A DNA stretch of 64,000 nucleotides from Mycobacterium sp. 1081908.1 (GTDB lineage: Bacteria; Actinomycetota; Actinomycetes; Mycobacteriales; Mycobacteriaceae), in contig NZ_LZLY01000128.1 in assembly GCF_001673535.1 (NCBI RefSeq), forward strand, positions 41,785 through 105,784, in the 5' to 3' direction. Both the position numbers and the translations under genes were made by a program. This document shows, piece after piece, positions 1 through 8,923 of this stretch. Positions within the stretch are counted from its first letter, which is position 1, and each line of letters starts with the position of its first letter. The notes below the pieces were generated by a model. That model did no database searches and was not told the DNA's origin. It was given only the letters and a program-made list of their open reading frames with translations.

Positions 1-1581
1 GACGTCGAGCGGGTCATGGAGGAGTGCCTGGCCATCAAGCCCGACCTGGTATTCCTCTGGGACGAGGCGTGGTTCGCATTCGCCCGTTTCCACCCCGTCT
101 ACCGGACGCGCACCGCCATGGCGTCGGCGCGGGCGCTGCGGGAGCGGCTGGCCGACCCCGCCTACAAGCGCCGCTTCGAGGAGCACCTGGCAACCGACGC
201 GCCCGGCGATGACGACCTGTTGGACCGCCGCCTGATCCCGGACCCGGCGCGGGCCCGGGTGCGGGTGTATGCCACCCAATCGACGCACAAGACGCTGACC
301 GCGCTGCGCCAGGGATCGATGATCCACGTCTTCGATCAGGACTACGACCAGAAGGTGGCGGAGCCGTTCCACGAGGCCTACATGGCGCACACCTCCACCT
401 CACCCAACTACCAGATCCTCGCCTCGCTCGATCTCGGCCGCCGGCAGGTGGCGTTGGAGGGTGTCGAACTGGTGCAGCGGCAGATCGAAAACGCGATGCA
501 GTTGCGCGACGCGATCGACAACCATCCCCTACTCAGCAGGTACATGCGGTGCCTGCGGACCTCCGATCTGATCCCGGAGGAGTTCCGGCCCTCGGCCATC
601 GCCCAGCCCCTGCGCTCGGGTTTGCGCAACATGATGGCCGCCTGGGATCAGGACGAGTTCGTGCTCGATCCGTCGCGGATCACGTTGTTCATCGGGCCCA
701 CCGGCTACGACGGCGACACGTTCAAGCGCCAGCAGCTGATGGACCGCTACGGAATCCAGATCAACAAGACGTCGCGCAACAGCGTGCTGTTCATGACCAA
801 CATCGGGACCACCCGCAGCTCGGTGGCGTTCCTGGTGGAAGTTCTCGTCAACATCGCCCGCGAGTTGGACCAGGACATCTCCGAGATGAGCCTCGGTGAG
901 CGTGAGCACTTCGCAAAGGCGGTCTACCGACTTACCGAAATGTCGTTGCCGCTGCCCGATTTCAGCGGATTTCACCCGGCGTTCCTCGACCACAGCGGCA
1001 GCGAGGCGACGCCGGAAGGGGATGTGCGGCGCGCGTTCTATCTCTCCTACGACGACACCAACTGCGAATACCTCACCGGCGAGCAGATCGATGAACGCTT
1101 GGACGCGGGCGTCGACATCGTGTCGGCGACCTACGTGACGCCCTATCCTCCGGGGTTTCCGGTGTTGGTGCCCGGCCAGGTCTTCAGCCGGGAGATCCTG
1201 CAGTTCATGCGCGACCTCGACACCCCCGAAATCCATGGCTACCTGCCGAACTTCGGCTATCGCGTGTACACCGAGAAGGCCATCGAGATGGTCAGCGAGT
1301 CGGTCGGGCTCGCAGCCAACGGTCACCGCACGTCGCGACGGAAGGCCGCGCCGCCGCCGGCGAAAACGCCGAAAAAGAAGTCGGCCAAGCGCGGAGGGCC
1401 GAATGGCGACGGGAACCTTCCCGAGGTAGGGCACCACGAGCTGGTCGGCCCGCAGCAGCCCGGCGACGCGCTGACCGCGGACCCGCCACCGGCCGACAGC
1501 GATGTCCCCGAGGTCGGGGTGGAAGAACTGGTCGGTGCGCAGCAGCCCGGCGACGCGGTGCAGGCCGAGAAGGACTCGTAG
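1..1581 (+). CDS. Orn/Lys/Arg-type PLP-dependent decarboxylase, 3' part (5' end outside window)
   Basis: The reading frame is open from base 1, so this is the C-terminal 526 residues of a longer protein. It resembles the fold-type I amino acid decarboxylases of the Orn/Lys/Arg group; mycobacteria have one of about 940 residues (Rv2531c in M. tuberculosis), which I take as the nearest relative. The PLP lysine is probably in the motif STHKTLTALRQG, encoded around 280-310 with the Lys codon at 289-291. DEAW near 61-72 fits the cofactor-binding Asp region. The last 90 residues are a Lys/Pro-rich tail with two near-identical 18-residue repeats beginning PEVG and ending QQPGDA (1420-1473 and 1507-1560). 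The enzyme would decarboxylate a basic amino acid in the cytoplasm; the exact substrate cannot be read from the sequence. It converges with the PadR gene 12 bases downstream. Confidence 0.8.
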   Translation, partial: DVERVMEECLAIKPDLVFLWDEAWFAFARFHPVYRTRTAMASARALRERLADPAYKRRFEEHLATDAPGDDDLLDRRLIPDPARARVRVYATQSTHKTLTALRQGSMIHVFDQDYDQKVAEPFHEAYMAHTSTSPNYQILASLDLGRRQVALEGVELVQRQIENAMQLRDAIDNHPLLSRYMRCLRTSDLIPEEFRPSAIAQPLRSGLRNMMAAWDQDEFVLDPSRITLFIGPTGYDGDTFKRQQLMDRYGIQINKTSRNSVLFMTNIGTTRSSVAFLVEVLVNIARELDQDISEMSLGEREHFAKAVYRLTEMSLPLPDFSGFHPAFLDHSGSEATPEGDVRRAFYLSYDDTNCEYLTGEQIDERLDAGVDIVSATYVTPYPPGFPVLVPGQVFSREILQFMRDLDTPEIHGYLPNFGYRVYTEKAIEMVSESVGLAANGHRTSRRKAAPPPAKTPKKKSAKRGGPNGDGNLPEVGHHELVGPQQPGDALTADPPPADSDVPEVGVEELVGAQQPGDAVQAEKDS

Positions 1582-1593
1582 CGCTTCGGGCCC

Positions 1594-2163
1594 TCATCGG
1601 TCGGGCGCGGCGGGTAGGCGCCGCTCGATGATCGTGACGGCGCGCTCGCCCCACCGAATGTTCTCCTTTTCGAACGAGATTCCACGCAGCAGCGTCAGGT
1701 AGGGGCCCACCCGTTCCGCCTGGGCCAGGTATTCGGCCTCGCTGCGGCCGTCGAGCATCCGGGCCCGCATGCGTTCGTAGCGTTGCAATTTGGTCTTCGC
1801 CCATTGCACTCGCTGCACCATGAAGTCGCGGACGGCCTGTGCGTTACCGGCGTCGACGGCCATGACCTTGACCGCGAGCTCGTCGCGGATCGCCGAGGGC
1901 TTCGGCGCCCGGGCGGTGAACTGCAGGATTGCTTCGTAGCCCGCCTCGGTCAGGGAAAACATGCGCTTGTTGGGCCGGCGATCCTGATGCACGATGCGCG
2001 CCTGGATGAGACCCTGCTCGGCGAGCCGGTCGAGTTCTCGGTACAGCTGCTGCGGGGTGGCCATCCAGAAGTTCGCCACCGAGGCGTCGAAGCCCTTGGC
2101 CAGGTCGTACCCGGAGGCCTCGCCCTCGAGGAGTGCGGCCAGCACCGCGTCGCGCAGGGACAC
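1594..2163 (-). CDS. PadR family transcriptional regulator
   Basis: A 189-residue DNA-binding repressor. The N-terminal winged helix (about residues 1-75: SLRDAVLAALLEGEASGYDL, then a YRELDRLAEQGLI recognition/wing region) is followed by a C-terminal helical dimerisation domain typical of the PadR Vir-like group. I place the start at the GTG at 2163 because the family begins directly with this helix; an upstream ATG at 2211 would add 16 residues that run through the probable operator. It is divergent from the NTF2-like and F420-oxidoreductase genes, with a 119-base gap carrying an inverted repeat, so it most likely represses itself and those two genes. The inducer is unknown. Confidence 0.85.
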   Translation of the reverse strand: MSLRDAVLAALLEGEASGYDLAKGFDASVANFWMATPQQLYRELDRLAEQGLIQARIVHQDRRPNKRMFSLTEAGYEAILQFTARAPKPSAIRDELAVKVMAVDAGNAQAVRDFMVQRVQWAKTKLQRYERMRARMLDGRSEAEYLAQAERVGPYLTLLRGISFEKENIRWGERAVTIIERRLPAAPDR

Positions 2164-2174
2164 GCCTGACAGTG

Positions 2175-2274
2175 TAACTATGCGAATAATCAACAAAGTG
2201 ACTAATCGCACATCGACAGACGGCCGAGCAGGCCTTAGCGTCGAGCACGCCTACTCAACAAATTGACTATGCGA
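2175..2274. promoter_or_regulatory. Putative PadR operator region
   Basis: Between the divergent PadR and NTF2-like genes there is an imperfect inverted repeat, TGCGAATAATCA (2181-2192) and TGACTAATCGCA (2199-2210), matching at 10 of 12 positions with a 6-base spacer. A related unit TAACTATGCGA (2175-2185) recurs as TGACTATGCGA (2264-2274) just before the GTG start of the downstream gene. The local AT-rich composition stands out in this GC-rich DNA. Binding by the adjacent PadR protein is inference. Confidence 0.5.
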
Positions 2275-2282
2275 GGTGTCGC

Positions 2283-2720
2283 GTGAGTTCCAAGCATCCC
2301 TTTCGCGAGGCAGTCGAGCGGCGCGACGAGGCGGCCATCCAGGCGATGCTGGCCGACACCGTCGTGTTCACCAGCCCGGTGGCGTTCAAGCCCTATGCCG
2401 GCAAGCCGATAACCGCGGCGATCCTGCGCGGTGTGCTGCGGGTCTTCGAGAACTTCCACTACGTCCGTGAAATCGCCGACGCCAACGGGCACGACCACGC
2501 GCTGGTGTTCGAGACCGGGATATCGGGGGCGCCGGGCGTAAAGATCACCGGTTGCGACTTCCTCCACTTCAACGACGACGGGCTGATCGACGAGTTCATG
2601 GTGATGGTGCGGCCGCTCTCGGGTGCGACGGCGCTGTCGGAGGCGATGGGCGCGCAGTTCGATCGGATCCAGCAAGAGGCCGTCGAACTGGCCGACCAGT
2701 TCGCCGCGGTGCGGGGGTAG
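2283..2720 (+). CDS. SnoaL/NTF2-like small protein
   Basis: A 145-residue protein with the pattern of the NTF2-like (SnoaL-like) cone fold: an N-terminal helix (FREAVERRDEAAIQAML), a strand-rich middle ending in ITGCDFLHFNDDGLIDEFMVMVRPL, and a C-terminal helix. Such proteins act as isomerases, cyclases or ligand-binding subunits; the substrate here is unknown. The start is a GTG at 2283. It ends 6 bases before the F420-type oxidoreductase and is almost certainly cotranscribed with it under the divergent PadR regulator. Confidence 0.75.
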   Translation: MSSKHPFREAVERRDEAAIQAMLADTVVFTSPVAFKPYAGKPITAAILRGVLRVFENFHYVREIADANGHDHALVFETGISGAPGVKITGCDFLHFNDDGLIDEFMVMVRPLSGATALSEAMGAQFDRIQQEAVELADQFAAVRG

Positions 2721-2726
2721 CGGATC

Positions 2727-3764
2727 ATGCGCATCGGACTGGGGATCAACTACGCCGGCGGGTTCAAGGAGGTCGCCGCGGAAGTGGCCGACCTGGAGCG
2801 CGCAGGGCTGGACATTGTCTTTGTCCCCGAAGCGTATTCATTCGACGCGGTCAGCGCGCTGGGCTACCTGGCGGCGAGCACGGAACGGGTCCAGCTCGCA
2901 TCCGGCATCCTGCAGCTCTACACGCGGACTCCCACGCTGACCGCGATGACCGCAGCGGGTCTCGACTACGTCTCCGACGGCCGGTTCACGCTGGGCTTGG
3001 GCGCCTCCGGCCCCCAGGTCATCGAGGGTTTCCACGGTGTGCCCTACGACGCCCCGATTGCGCGCACCCGGGAGGTCATCGACATCTGCCGCCAGGTGTG
3101 GCGGCGCGAGACCCTGCAACACAGCGGCAAGCACTACACGATCCCGCTTCCCGCGGGCCAGGGCAGCGGGCTCGGGAAGCCGCTGAAGCTCATCAATAAG
3201 CCTGTCCGAGAGCGCATTCCGATCCTGGTCGCCGCGCTGGGACCCAAGAACGTCGAGCTGGCCGCCGAAATTGCCGAGGGCTGGCAACCGATTTTCTACC
3301 TGCCGGAGAGGGCGCGCGACGTGTGGGGAGAGGCGCTGGCCGCCGGCCAGGCCAAGCGCGACCCGGCGTTGGGTCAACTCGACGTGTACGCCGGACCGGC
3401 CCTGGCGATCGGCGAAAACGTCGAGCCGCTGCGCGAATTCGTCAAACCGCACCTGGCGCTCTACATCGGGGGGATGGGCGCCAAGGGCAAGAACTTCTAT
3501 CACACCCTCGCCACCAAGTACGGTTACGGCCCCCAAGCGGACCGGATCCAAGAGCTCTACCTGGCCGGCGACAAGGACGGCGCGGCGAAGGTGGTGCCCA
3601 ACGAACTCGTGCGGGACGTCAACTTGATCGGCACGCGCGAGTTCGTCAAGGAACGCCTGGCGGCGTTCCGGGAGGCGGGCGTAACCACGCTGAACGTCGC
3701 ACCCATGGCGGGCACGCCGCCGGAGCGGATCAAGCTGATCGAGACGCTGCGCGGACTGCTCTAA
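2727..3764 (+). CDS. LLM-class F420-dependent oxidoreductase
   Basis: A 345-residue luciferase-like TIM-barrel protein. The N-terminus (MRIGLGINYAGGF) and the segments SDGRFTLGLGASGPQVIEGFHG (about residues 85-105) and ILVAALGPKNVELAAEIAEGW (about 170-190) are typical of the mycobacterial F420-dependent members, with the glycine-rich loops that hold the deazaflavin. It should transfer hydride between F420 and an unknown organic substrate in the cytoplasm. The gene follows the NTF2-like gene by 6 bases. Length is normal for the family (about 340). Confidence 0.85.
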   Translation: MRIGLGINYAGGFKEVAAEVADLERAGLDIVFVPEAYSFDAVSALGYLAASTERVQLASGILQLYTRTPTLTAMTAAGLDYVSDGRFTLGLGASGPQVIEGFHGVPYDAPIARTREVIDICRQVWRRETLQHSGKHYTIPLPAGQGSGLGKPLKLINKPVRERIPILVAALGPKNVELAAEIAEGWQPIFYLPERARDVWGEALAAGQAKRDPALGQLDVYAGPALAIGENVEPLREFVKPHLALYIGGMGAKGKNFYHTLATKYGYGPQADRIQELYLAGDKDGAAKVVPNELVRDVNLIGTREFVKERLAAFREAGVTTLNVAPMAGTPPERIKLIETLRGLL

Positions 3765-3929
3765 CCGCCGACGGTCATGTCGCGGCCCGCGAGGGCATCG
3801 CTTGCCATAGCATGGGTTCATCGCGCCGGCGAGCCGTAGGAAGCGACCGAAATGGACCTCGACCGAATCACCCATCCGCTGCGACTCTCCAGAGGATCGC
3901 ATCAGCCCGGGTCGGGCAAAGGGTGTGCG

Positions 3930-4583
3930 ATGAACGCGATTTCATACATCAACGGCGACGAGCGGATCACCGACTTCCCGGCGACTTCGGCCCGCCCGCT
4001 GGCGTCCTTCGTCCAGTTGTGCAACGACCTGCTGGCCGGGCCCGATGGCTATCTCTCGCCGGACGACAGCCTGCTGGTACTCGACCTGGGCTGGCTGACG
4101 GTCGGCACCGCCGACGTCGCCGACGCCGTCGTGCACCCCTGGGTGGCCAAGCTGCTGGTCAGCCCGCCGTGGGGCGTTATTCGATACGCCGGGAACGCGG
4201 CGGCCAGGGCTATCACCGACATCGCCGAACTGCATCGCCGGCTCGCTCCCGGCGCGATGCCGCCGATCGCCGAATGGAACGGCGCCGCGCGCGCCGCGCG
4301 CGCGGTCACTACCACGCCGGTGACCGCCGAAAGGTATGCGCTCCGGGCCGCCTATCAATCGACCGCGCTCGTTGAGACCGACGACTGGGACACGCTGGAT
4401 GCCGTGACCGGCAACGCGCTCAAGGCGCACAGATTGGCGAGCGCGGATCTTGGCGCCGCCCCCATCGTGGAGGTCACGCGCCGCGCCATTCGCTCATGGC
4501 GGCGGTTAGCCGGGTTGAGCGTTGTCGCCAACTCGCCGATCGGGGCCGGCGCCGCCGTACGACCCAAAACACCGGCGGCATAA
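3930..4583 (+). CDS. Hypothetical protein
   Basis: A 217-residue protein that I do not recognise. It starts best at the ATG at 3930, which has GGCAAAGGG six bases upstream; the frame is open back to an ATG at 3852, but those extra residues look unlike coding sequence. It is Ala-rich, contains a hydrophobic stretch (DDSLLVLDLGWLTVGTADVADAVV, about residues 47-70) and no obvious signal peptide or metal motif. The gap of 165 bases before it has no other gene. It converges on the MFS exporter gene, 17 bases apart. Confidence 0.55.
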   Translation: MNAISYINGDERITDFPATSARPLASFVQLCNDLLAGPDGYLSPDDSLLVLDLGWLTVGTADVADAVVHPWVAKLLVSPPWGVIRYAGNAAARAITDIAELHRRLAPGAMPPIAEWNGAARAARAVTTTPVTAERYALRAAYQSTALVETDDWDTLDAVTGNALKAHRLASADLGAAPIVEVTRRAIRSWRRLAGLSVVANSPIGAGAAVRPKTPAA

Positions 4584-4600
4584 GCCATCCGGCCGCTGAG

Positions 4601-5836
4601 TCAACCCTCGCGGTGGCGATCCCGTCGCAGCCGCACCGCGCGACTCACCGCCGTCGTCAGCGCCAGCAGCGACATGACGGCCAGGATCACGGTCGAGACC
4701 GCGGACCCGACGGCGGTCAATATCAGCGGCAGGCCGAAGCCGACGTACGCCACCACGTAGAAGACTCCCACCAGCGCGCCGCGCAGCCGCCGCGGCGCCG
4801 CGGCTTCGAGATCGATCAAGCCCTCGCGCAGGCAAAGGCCGGACGCGCATCCCAGGATCAGGAACAGCGGCAGGCCCAGCGCCACCGACATGGTCGGCGG
4901 GGCCAGGGCGGTTGCCGCGTAGCCGAGCGCGGCCAGCACCGCGCCCGCGGTGCCGGCGTGTGGTCCCCAGCGCAGCGCACGGGCCAGCATCTGGATGAGT
5001 CCGCTTACGCCGTTGACGATCAGCGTGGCGGTTCCCGCGGCCATCGGAGCCGAAAGCCCGGTGTGCACACGGCCGGGTATGGTGATGAATCCCAAAGTCG
5101 CCGAGGCGAACACCCACGGCGCGAGCGGCATGGCCCAACTCAGGGCCCACGCGGTTCCCCGCCGCGCCGCCATGGATGGCTCCCAGCCGTGCGCGGTTGC
5201 CGGTGCGATTTCGTCCCGGCTCCGCGCCGCCGACAACGCAAAAATCATCGCGGCCACGACGAGGGCGGCGGCGAGTCCGAACGACAGCCGAATGCCGAGT
5301 TGGCCGTTCCGCGCGATCAAGCCCGCGGCGAATGGGCCGACGGCAAACCCTGCGAGCAACACCGCACCCGCGGCGGCCGCACCGGCGGGGCCCCTCAGAT
5401 CGGAGGCCCATGCGGTGCAGGAGCTCATCAAGAGGCCCACGCCGAGCCCGACGACCAACCGTCCCGCCAGCAAGACGTCGGGTTGCTGAGAGAACAGCAT
5501 CGCCAACGTGCCCACCAGAGCGGTCGTCGACCCCGCCAACGCAACGGACCGCCGCCCGAGCGCGTCCGAGACGCGTCCGCCGAAAAGCAGTCCGGGCAAC
5601 AATCCCAGCGCGTAGATCCCGAATATGGCATCCAGCCGGGTCGTGCCGAGGTGTTGGCGGTCGCTGATCGAGGGCATCAACGCGACGAAGTGGTTGGCGA
5701 CCCATCCCGTCGATAGCAACAGGGCCAATACGCTGGCGAACACCGCTCGGTCGGTGCCCGCGCTGCCGCCGTCTCGTTTCACCGTGGCCGAAGCCGATGT
5801 CGTCCCGCGCACGAGGCCGGTCGACGCGTTCGACAT
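4601..5836 (-). CDS. MFS transporter (DHA-like exporter)
   Basis: A 411-residue inner-membrane protein with about 12 hydrophobic helices. The loop 2-3 signature GGRVSDALGRRSVALAG (about residues 83-99) is the major facilitator motif A. The start at 5836 is supported by a strong ribosome site, GGAGGA, seven bases before the ATG; the frame stays open far upstream but without coding character. Likely a proton-coupled exporter of small hydrophobic compounds; the substrate is unknown. It stands alone, convergent with the hypothetical gene to the left and divergent from the small lipoprotein gene on the right. Confidence 0.85.
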   Translation of the reverse strand: MSNASTGLVRGTTSASATVKRDGGSAGTDRAVFASVLALLLSTGWVANHFVALMPSISDRQHLGTTRLDAIFGIYALGLLPGLLFGGRVSDALGRRSVALAGSTTALVGTLAMLFSQQPDVLLAGRLVVGLGVGLLMSSCTAWASDLRGPAGAAAAGAVLLAGFAVGPFAAGLIARNGQLGIRLSFGLAAALVVAAMIFALSAARSRDEIAPATAHGWEPSMAARRGTAWALSWAMPLAPWVFASATLGFITIPGRVHTGLSAPMAAGTATLIVNGVSGLIQMLARALRWGPHAGTAGAVLAALGYAATALAPPTMSVALGLPLFLILGCASGLCLREGLIDLEAAAPRRLRGALVGVFYVVAYVGFGLPLILTAVGSAVSTVILAVMSLLALTTAVSRAVRLRRDRHREG

Positions 5837-6008
5837 AGCTTCTGTCCTCCCCGGCTCCGTGCGCGGACCCCAGTAAGACGCGGCGGCCCAGGGAGGTATT
5901 CCCGCATCAGCGCAAGCAAACACACGGCCCGCCAGCGCAAATCGCAGGGAGGTTTGAAACCAGTCGGTTCTGGTGAACAGATAGCACAACGCGGACCTAG
6001 GAGGGCAA

Positions 6009-6290
6009 ATGATCAAGCAAATCGCGGCGGCCACGATTGCGTTGGCCGCGCTGCTGTCCGGCGCGTGCTCTGCCTCGCAGATCGTCAACACGGGCGGTGA
6101 CACCAAGTGCAAGGACTTCACCTCGCAGGACGAAAAGAAGCAGAGCGATGAGGTCAGCAAGATGCTCAAGGACAAGAACGGGAGCGATCCGACCAACGCG
6201 GAGATCACGGTGACCCGGCTGTCCGCGACGACGTACTGCCAAACCCTGGGCAAGCCGGACACCAAGATCTCCGAGGCGCCCCACGGCTGA
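6009..6290 (+). CDS. Small lipoprotein with HdeA-like pattern
   Basis: A 93-residue exported protein. Residues 1-20 form a signal peptide ending LSGAC, giving a probable lipidated Cys20. The mature part is about 74 residues, highly charged (KKQSDEVSKMLKDKNGSD), and has two further cysteines, in TKCKDF and TTYCQTLGKPDTKI, spaced as in the acid chaperone HdeA/HdeB family; a disulfide between them is likely. A role as a cell-envelope stress or holdase protein is inference from this pattern only. Ribosome site AGGAGGG at 5999-6005. Monocistronic: the next gene starts 80 bases away. Confidence 0.6.
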   Translation: MIKQIAAATIALAALLSGACSASQIVNTGGDTKCKDFTSQDEKKQSDEVSKMLKDKNGSDPTNAEITVTRLSATTYCQTLGKPDTKISEAPHG

Positions 6291-6373
6291 CGCCACCCGC
6301 GCGGGACGGGGTTTGAATCACGATCAACCCAACCCTGGCGAGCGCTGAGCGCGATTCCTAGGCTGCGCGGGTG

Positions 6374-7192
6374 ATGTCGACCAACCCCGCGCCGGCAGGC
6401 GTGTCGCTTCGCGGTGTCAATCGCACGTTCGGGACGCGCACCGTGCTGCACGACGTCGACATCGAGATCGAGCCCGGCGAGGTGATCGCATTGCTCGGGT
6501 CCTCGGGCAGCGGTAAGTCGACACTGCTGCGGCTCGTCGCCGGTCTTGACCGCCCGACTCATGGACGAATCGATATCGACGGCAAGGCCGTTCGGGGGAT
6601 CGATCCGCGCTGCGCAGTGGTGTTCCAGGAACCCCGACTGCTGCCGTGGCGCTCCTTGGCGGCCAACGTCGCGTTCGGGCTGCCGCGCGGGACCGGCGCG
6701 AAAGGGCCTGGGGTGGTGCGACATTGGTTGGATGTCGTGGGGTTGCGCGAGTTCGGGGACCACTACCCGCGGCAAGTCTCCGGCGGCATGGCGCAACGGG
6801 CGGGCCTGGCGCGCGCCCTCGCCCGGCGACCCAGCGTCCTGCTGCTCGACGAGCCGCTTGCGGCGCTCGACGCGCTGACCCGGCTACGGATGCAGGATCT
6901 ACTCGACACGGTGCAGCAAGAGGCGGGCACCACCACCCTCCTGGTCACCCACGACGTTGACGAGGCGGTGATCCTCGCCGACCGGGTGCTCATCCTGCGG
7001 GCCGCCGACCGTGCCGAAACGGCAAGCACCGCAACCGTTGCCGCAGCGTTCGACGTTGCCGTTCCCAAGCCGCGGGACCGCGGCGATCCGCGCGTCGCCG
7101 CGCTGCGTGACCAGCTGCTTGACGAGCTCGGCGTGCCCCGGCGCAGCGCCGCCGGGCCGCAGTCCGCCATCGAAGAGGAGGCCAACGCGTGA
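6374..7192 (+). CDS. ssuB: ABC transporter ATP-binding protein, nitrate/sulfonate/taurine type
   Basis: A 272-residue ATPase with Walker A GSSGSGKST (about residues 41-49), signature VSGGMAQRAGLARAL (about 136-150) and Walker B VLLLDEPLAALDA (about 158-170), followed by the switch His in VTHDVDEA. It is of the SsuB/TauB group that powers uptake of alkyl sulfonates or related anions. A GTG three bases before the ATG is an alternative start. Its stop overlaps the start of the binding-protein gene (TGATG), and the permease follows, so the three form one operon. The gene symbol rests on family resemblance; the substrate is not proven. Confidence 0.8.
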   Translation: MSTNPAPAGVSLRGVNRTFGTRTVLHDVDIEIEPGEVIALLGSSGSGKSTLLRLVAGLDRPTHGRIDIDGKAVRGIDPRCAVVFQEPRLLPWRSLAANVAFGLPRGTGAKGPGVVRHWLDVVGLREFGDHYPRQVSGGMAQRAGLARALARRPSVLLLDEPLAALDALTRLRMQDLLDTVQQEAGTTTLLVTHDVDEAVILADRVLILRAADRAETASTATVAAAFDVAVPKPRDRGDPRVAALRDQLLDELGVPRRSAAGPQSAIEEEANA

Positions 7193-8157
7193 TGAAAGGG
7201 CGCCGCTGGGCGGCGATTTCGATGCTCGTCGCGATCGCCACCACGCCTGCCTGCGGTTCGAATGCCGGCAATTTGGCGGCAAAGGAGATCCGGCTGGACT
7301 ACGCCTACTACAACCCGCTGAGCCTGGTGGTGCGTGATCAGCGCCTGCTGGAAAGCCGGGGTTACCATGTCACCTGGGTGCTGTCGGCGGGCAGCAACAA
7401 AGCCAACGAGGGGCTACGCTCGAACGGGCTCGACCTCGGCTCCACCGCCGGCTCGGCCGCGCTGGTCGCGCGGGCCAACGGCACACCGATCAAGATCGTC
7501 GATGTCTACAGCAAGCCGGAGTGGACCGCCCTTGTTGTCGCCCAGAACTCGAGCATCAACTCGGTTGCCGGCCTGAGGGGCAAGAAGATCGCGGTCACCA
7601 AGGGGACGGACCCCTACTTCTTCTTGCTGCAATCGCTTGCGACAGCCGGTCTTTCGCCCGCCGACGTGGAGATCGTCAACCTGCAGCACGCCGATGGCAA
7701 GACGGCGCTGGAGCGCGGCGACGTCGACGCCTGGTCGGGGTTGGACCCCTTCATGGCGCAGACGGTTCAGCAGCAGGGTTCGCGGCTGCTGTACCGCAAC
7801 CCGGATTTCAATTCCTATGGCGTGTTGAACGTCCGGGAGGACTTCAGCACTGCGCACCCGGATCTGGTGCAGTCCGTGGTCAACAGCTATGAGGAGGCCC
7901 GCAAATGGGCGAAGGCCCACCCCGACGAAATGGCGGCGTTGCTTGCCTCGCAGGCCAAGGTGACCCCCAGCGTGGCGAAGGAGGAGCTGCAGCGGACGAC
8001 CCTGGACGTCCCGCCGGCTCCGGGCGATCCGCAGCGGGCGGTCCTGAGCAACATCTTGCCGATCGCCGTGGCGGACTCGGATATCAGATCCGACGAAGCG
8101 GGCCGCGGCGCGCTGAGCACGATCATCGACCCGAAGTACGCCCAGCAGGCGTCCTGA
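7192..8157 (+). CDS. ssuA: ABC transporter substrate-binding lipoprotein, SsuA family
   Basis: A 321-residue exported binding protein. The N-terminus MKGRRWAAISMLVAIATTPAC is a lipoprotein signal with probable lipidated Cys21. The mature domain has the type II periplasmic-binding fold of the aliphatic sulfonate / nitrate / thiamine-precursor group: IRLDYAYYNPLSLVV, the GLDLGSTAGSAALVARANG ligand loop, and GKKIAVTKGTDPYFFLLQSL. GAGGAG lies 11 bases before the ATG; a GTG at 7189 is an alternative start. It delivers the ligand to the permease encoded immediately downstream. The exact ligand (sulfonate, taurine or a similar anion) cannot be determined. Confidence 0.8.
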   Translation: MKGRRWAAISMLVAIATTPACGSNAGNLAAKEIRLDYAYYNPLSLVVRDQRLLESRGYHVTWVLSAGSNKANEGLRSNGLDLGSTAGSAALVARANGTPIKIVDVYSKPEWTALVVAQNSSINSVAGLRGKKIAVTKGTDPYFFLLQSLATAGLSPADVEIVNLQHADGKTALERGDVDAWSGLDPFMAQTVQQQGSRLLYRNPDFNSYGVLNVREDFSTAHPDLVQSVVNSYEEARKWAKAHPDEMAALLASQAKVTPSVAKEELQRTTLDVPPAPGDPQRAVLSNILPIAVADSDIRSDEAGRGALSTIIDPKYAQQAS

Positions 8158-8177
8158 GGCTGCGTGCCGCACCGCTG

Positions 8178-8906
8178 GTGGGACTGGTTGTCCCGATACT
8201 GCTGCTCGCGGCGTGGCAGCTCGTCACGGCGGCGGGATGGTTCTCCGCCAGCCAGTTGCCGCCCCCCGGCGACGTGGTGGCCGCCCTCGACGGGCTGTTG
8301 CGGCAGGGCGAACTATGGACGCAGTTGCAAGCGAGCCTCACGCGGGTGCTGCTCGGCTATTTCGCCGGGGCTGTCGCCGCGCTCGGGCTCGGCTCACTCA
8401 TCGGGTTATCGGCTACCGCGCGGGTGCTGCTGGGGCCGACCGTGGCGGCGTTTCGCACGGTGCCCTCGTTAGCATGGGTGCCCTTGCTGCTCTTGTGGTT
8501 TGGGATCGACGAGACGCCCAAGGTATTGCTCGTCGCGATCGGTGGCTTCTTTCCCATCTACACCACGACGGCGTCGGCGCTGTCGCACGTCGACCCACAG
8601 CTGCTCGAGGTGGGCCGGGCCTACGGCCGGCGCGGCGCCTCGTTGCTGACGACGGTGATGCTGCCCGCCGCCGCACCGGAACTGGTCAACGGGCTACGCC
8701 TGGGACTGGCGAACGCGTGGCTGTTTCTGGTTGCGGCCGAGCTGATCGCCTCGTCGAAGGGTCTCGGCTTCCTGCTCATCGACAGCCAGAACACCGGTCG
8801 TACCGATGTGATGCTGCTGGCAATCGTCCTGCTGGCCGGATTGGGCAAACTCAGCGATGCCGCGTTGGGCGCGCTCGAGCGCCGGATGGTGCGGCGGCGC
8901 GACTAG
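8178..8906 (+). CDS. ssuC: ABC transporter permease, SsuC family
   Basis: An integral membrane permease of about 242 residues with six predicted helices. The cytoplasmic coupling motif is EVGRAYGRRGASLLTTVMLPAAAPELVNGLRLGLANAW (described from about 8604 to 8720), the EAA loop of the binding-protein-dependent family. The start is uncertain: GTG at 8178 places the first helix (GLVVPILLLAAWQLVTA) at the N-terminus, while a CTG at 8154 would overlap the ssuA stop. It completes the ssuB-ssuA-ssuC operon and converges on the tautomerase gene 17 bases away. Confidence 0.8.
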   Translation: MGLVVPILLLAAWQLVTAAGWFSASQLPPPGDVVAALDGLLRQGELWTQLQASLTRVLLGYFAGAVAALGLGSLIGLSATARVLLGPTVAAFRTVPSLAWVPLLLLWFGIDETPKVLLVAIGGFFPIYTTTASALSHVDPQLLEVGRAYGRRGASLLTTVMLPAAAPELVNGLRLGLANAWLFLVAAELIASSKGLGFLLIDSQNTGRTDVMLLAIVLLAGLGKLSDAALGALERRMVRRRD

Positions 8907-8923
8907 CCATCCGGCATCAGTAT

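Noticed and set aside
529..1437. Long open frame on the minus strand within the decarboxylase gene
   Set aside because: It mirrors the codon structure of the real gene in GC-rich DNA and shows no recognisable domain.
6300..6345. Weak dyad GGGTTTGA / TCAACCC before the ABC transporter
   Set aside because: The arms are imperfect and there is no regulator next to it, so support is too weak.
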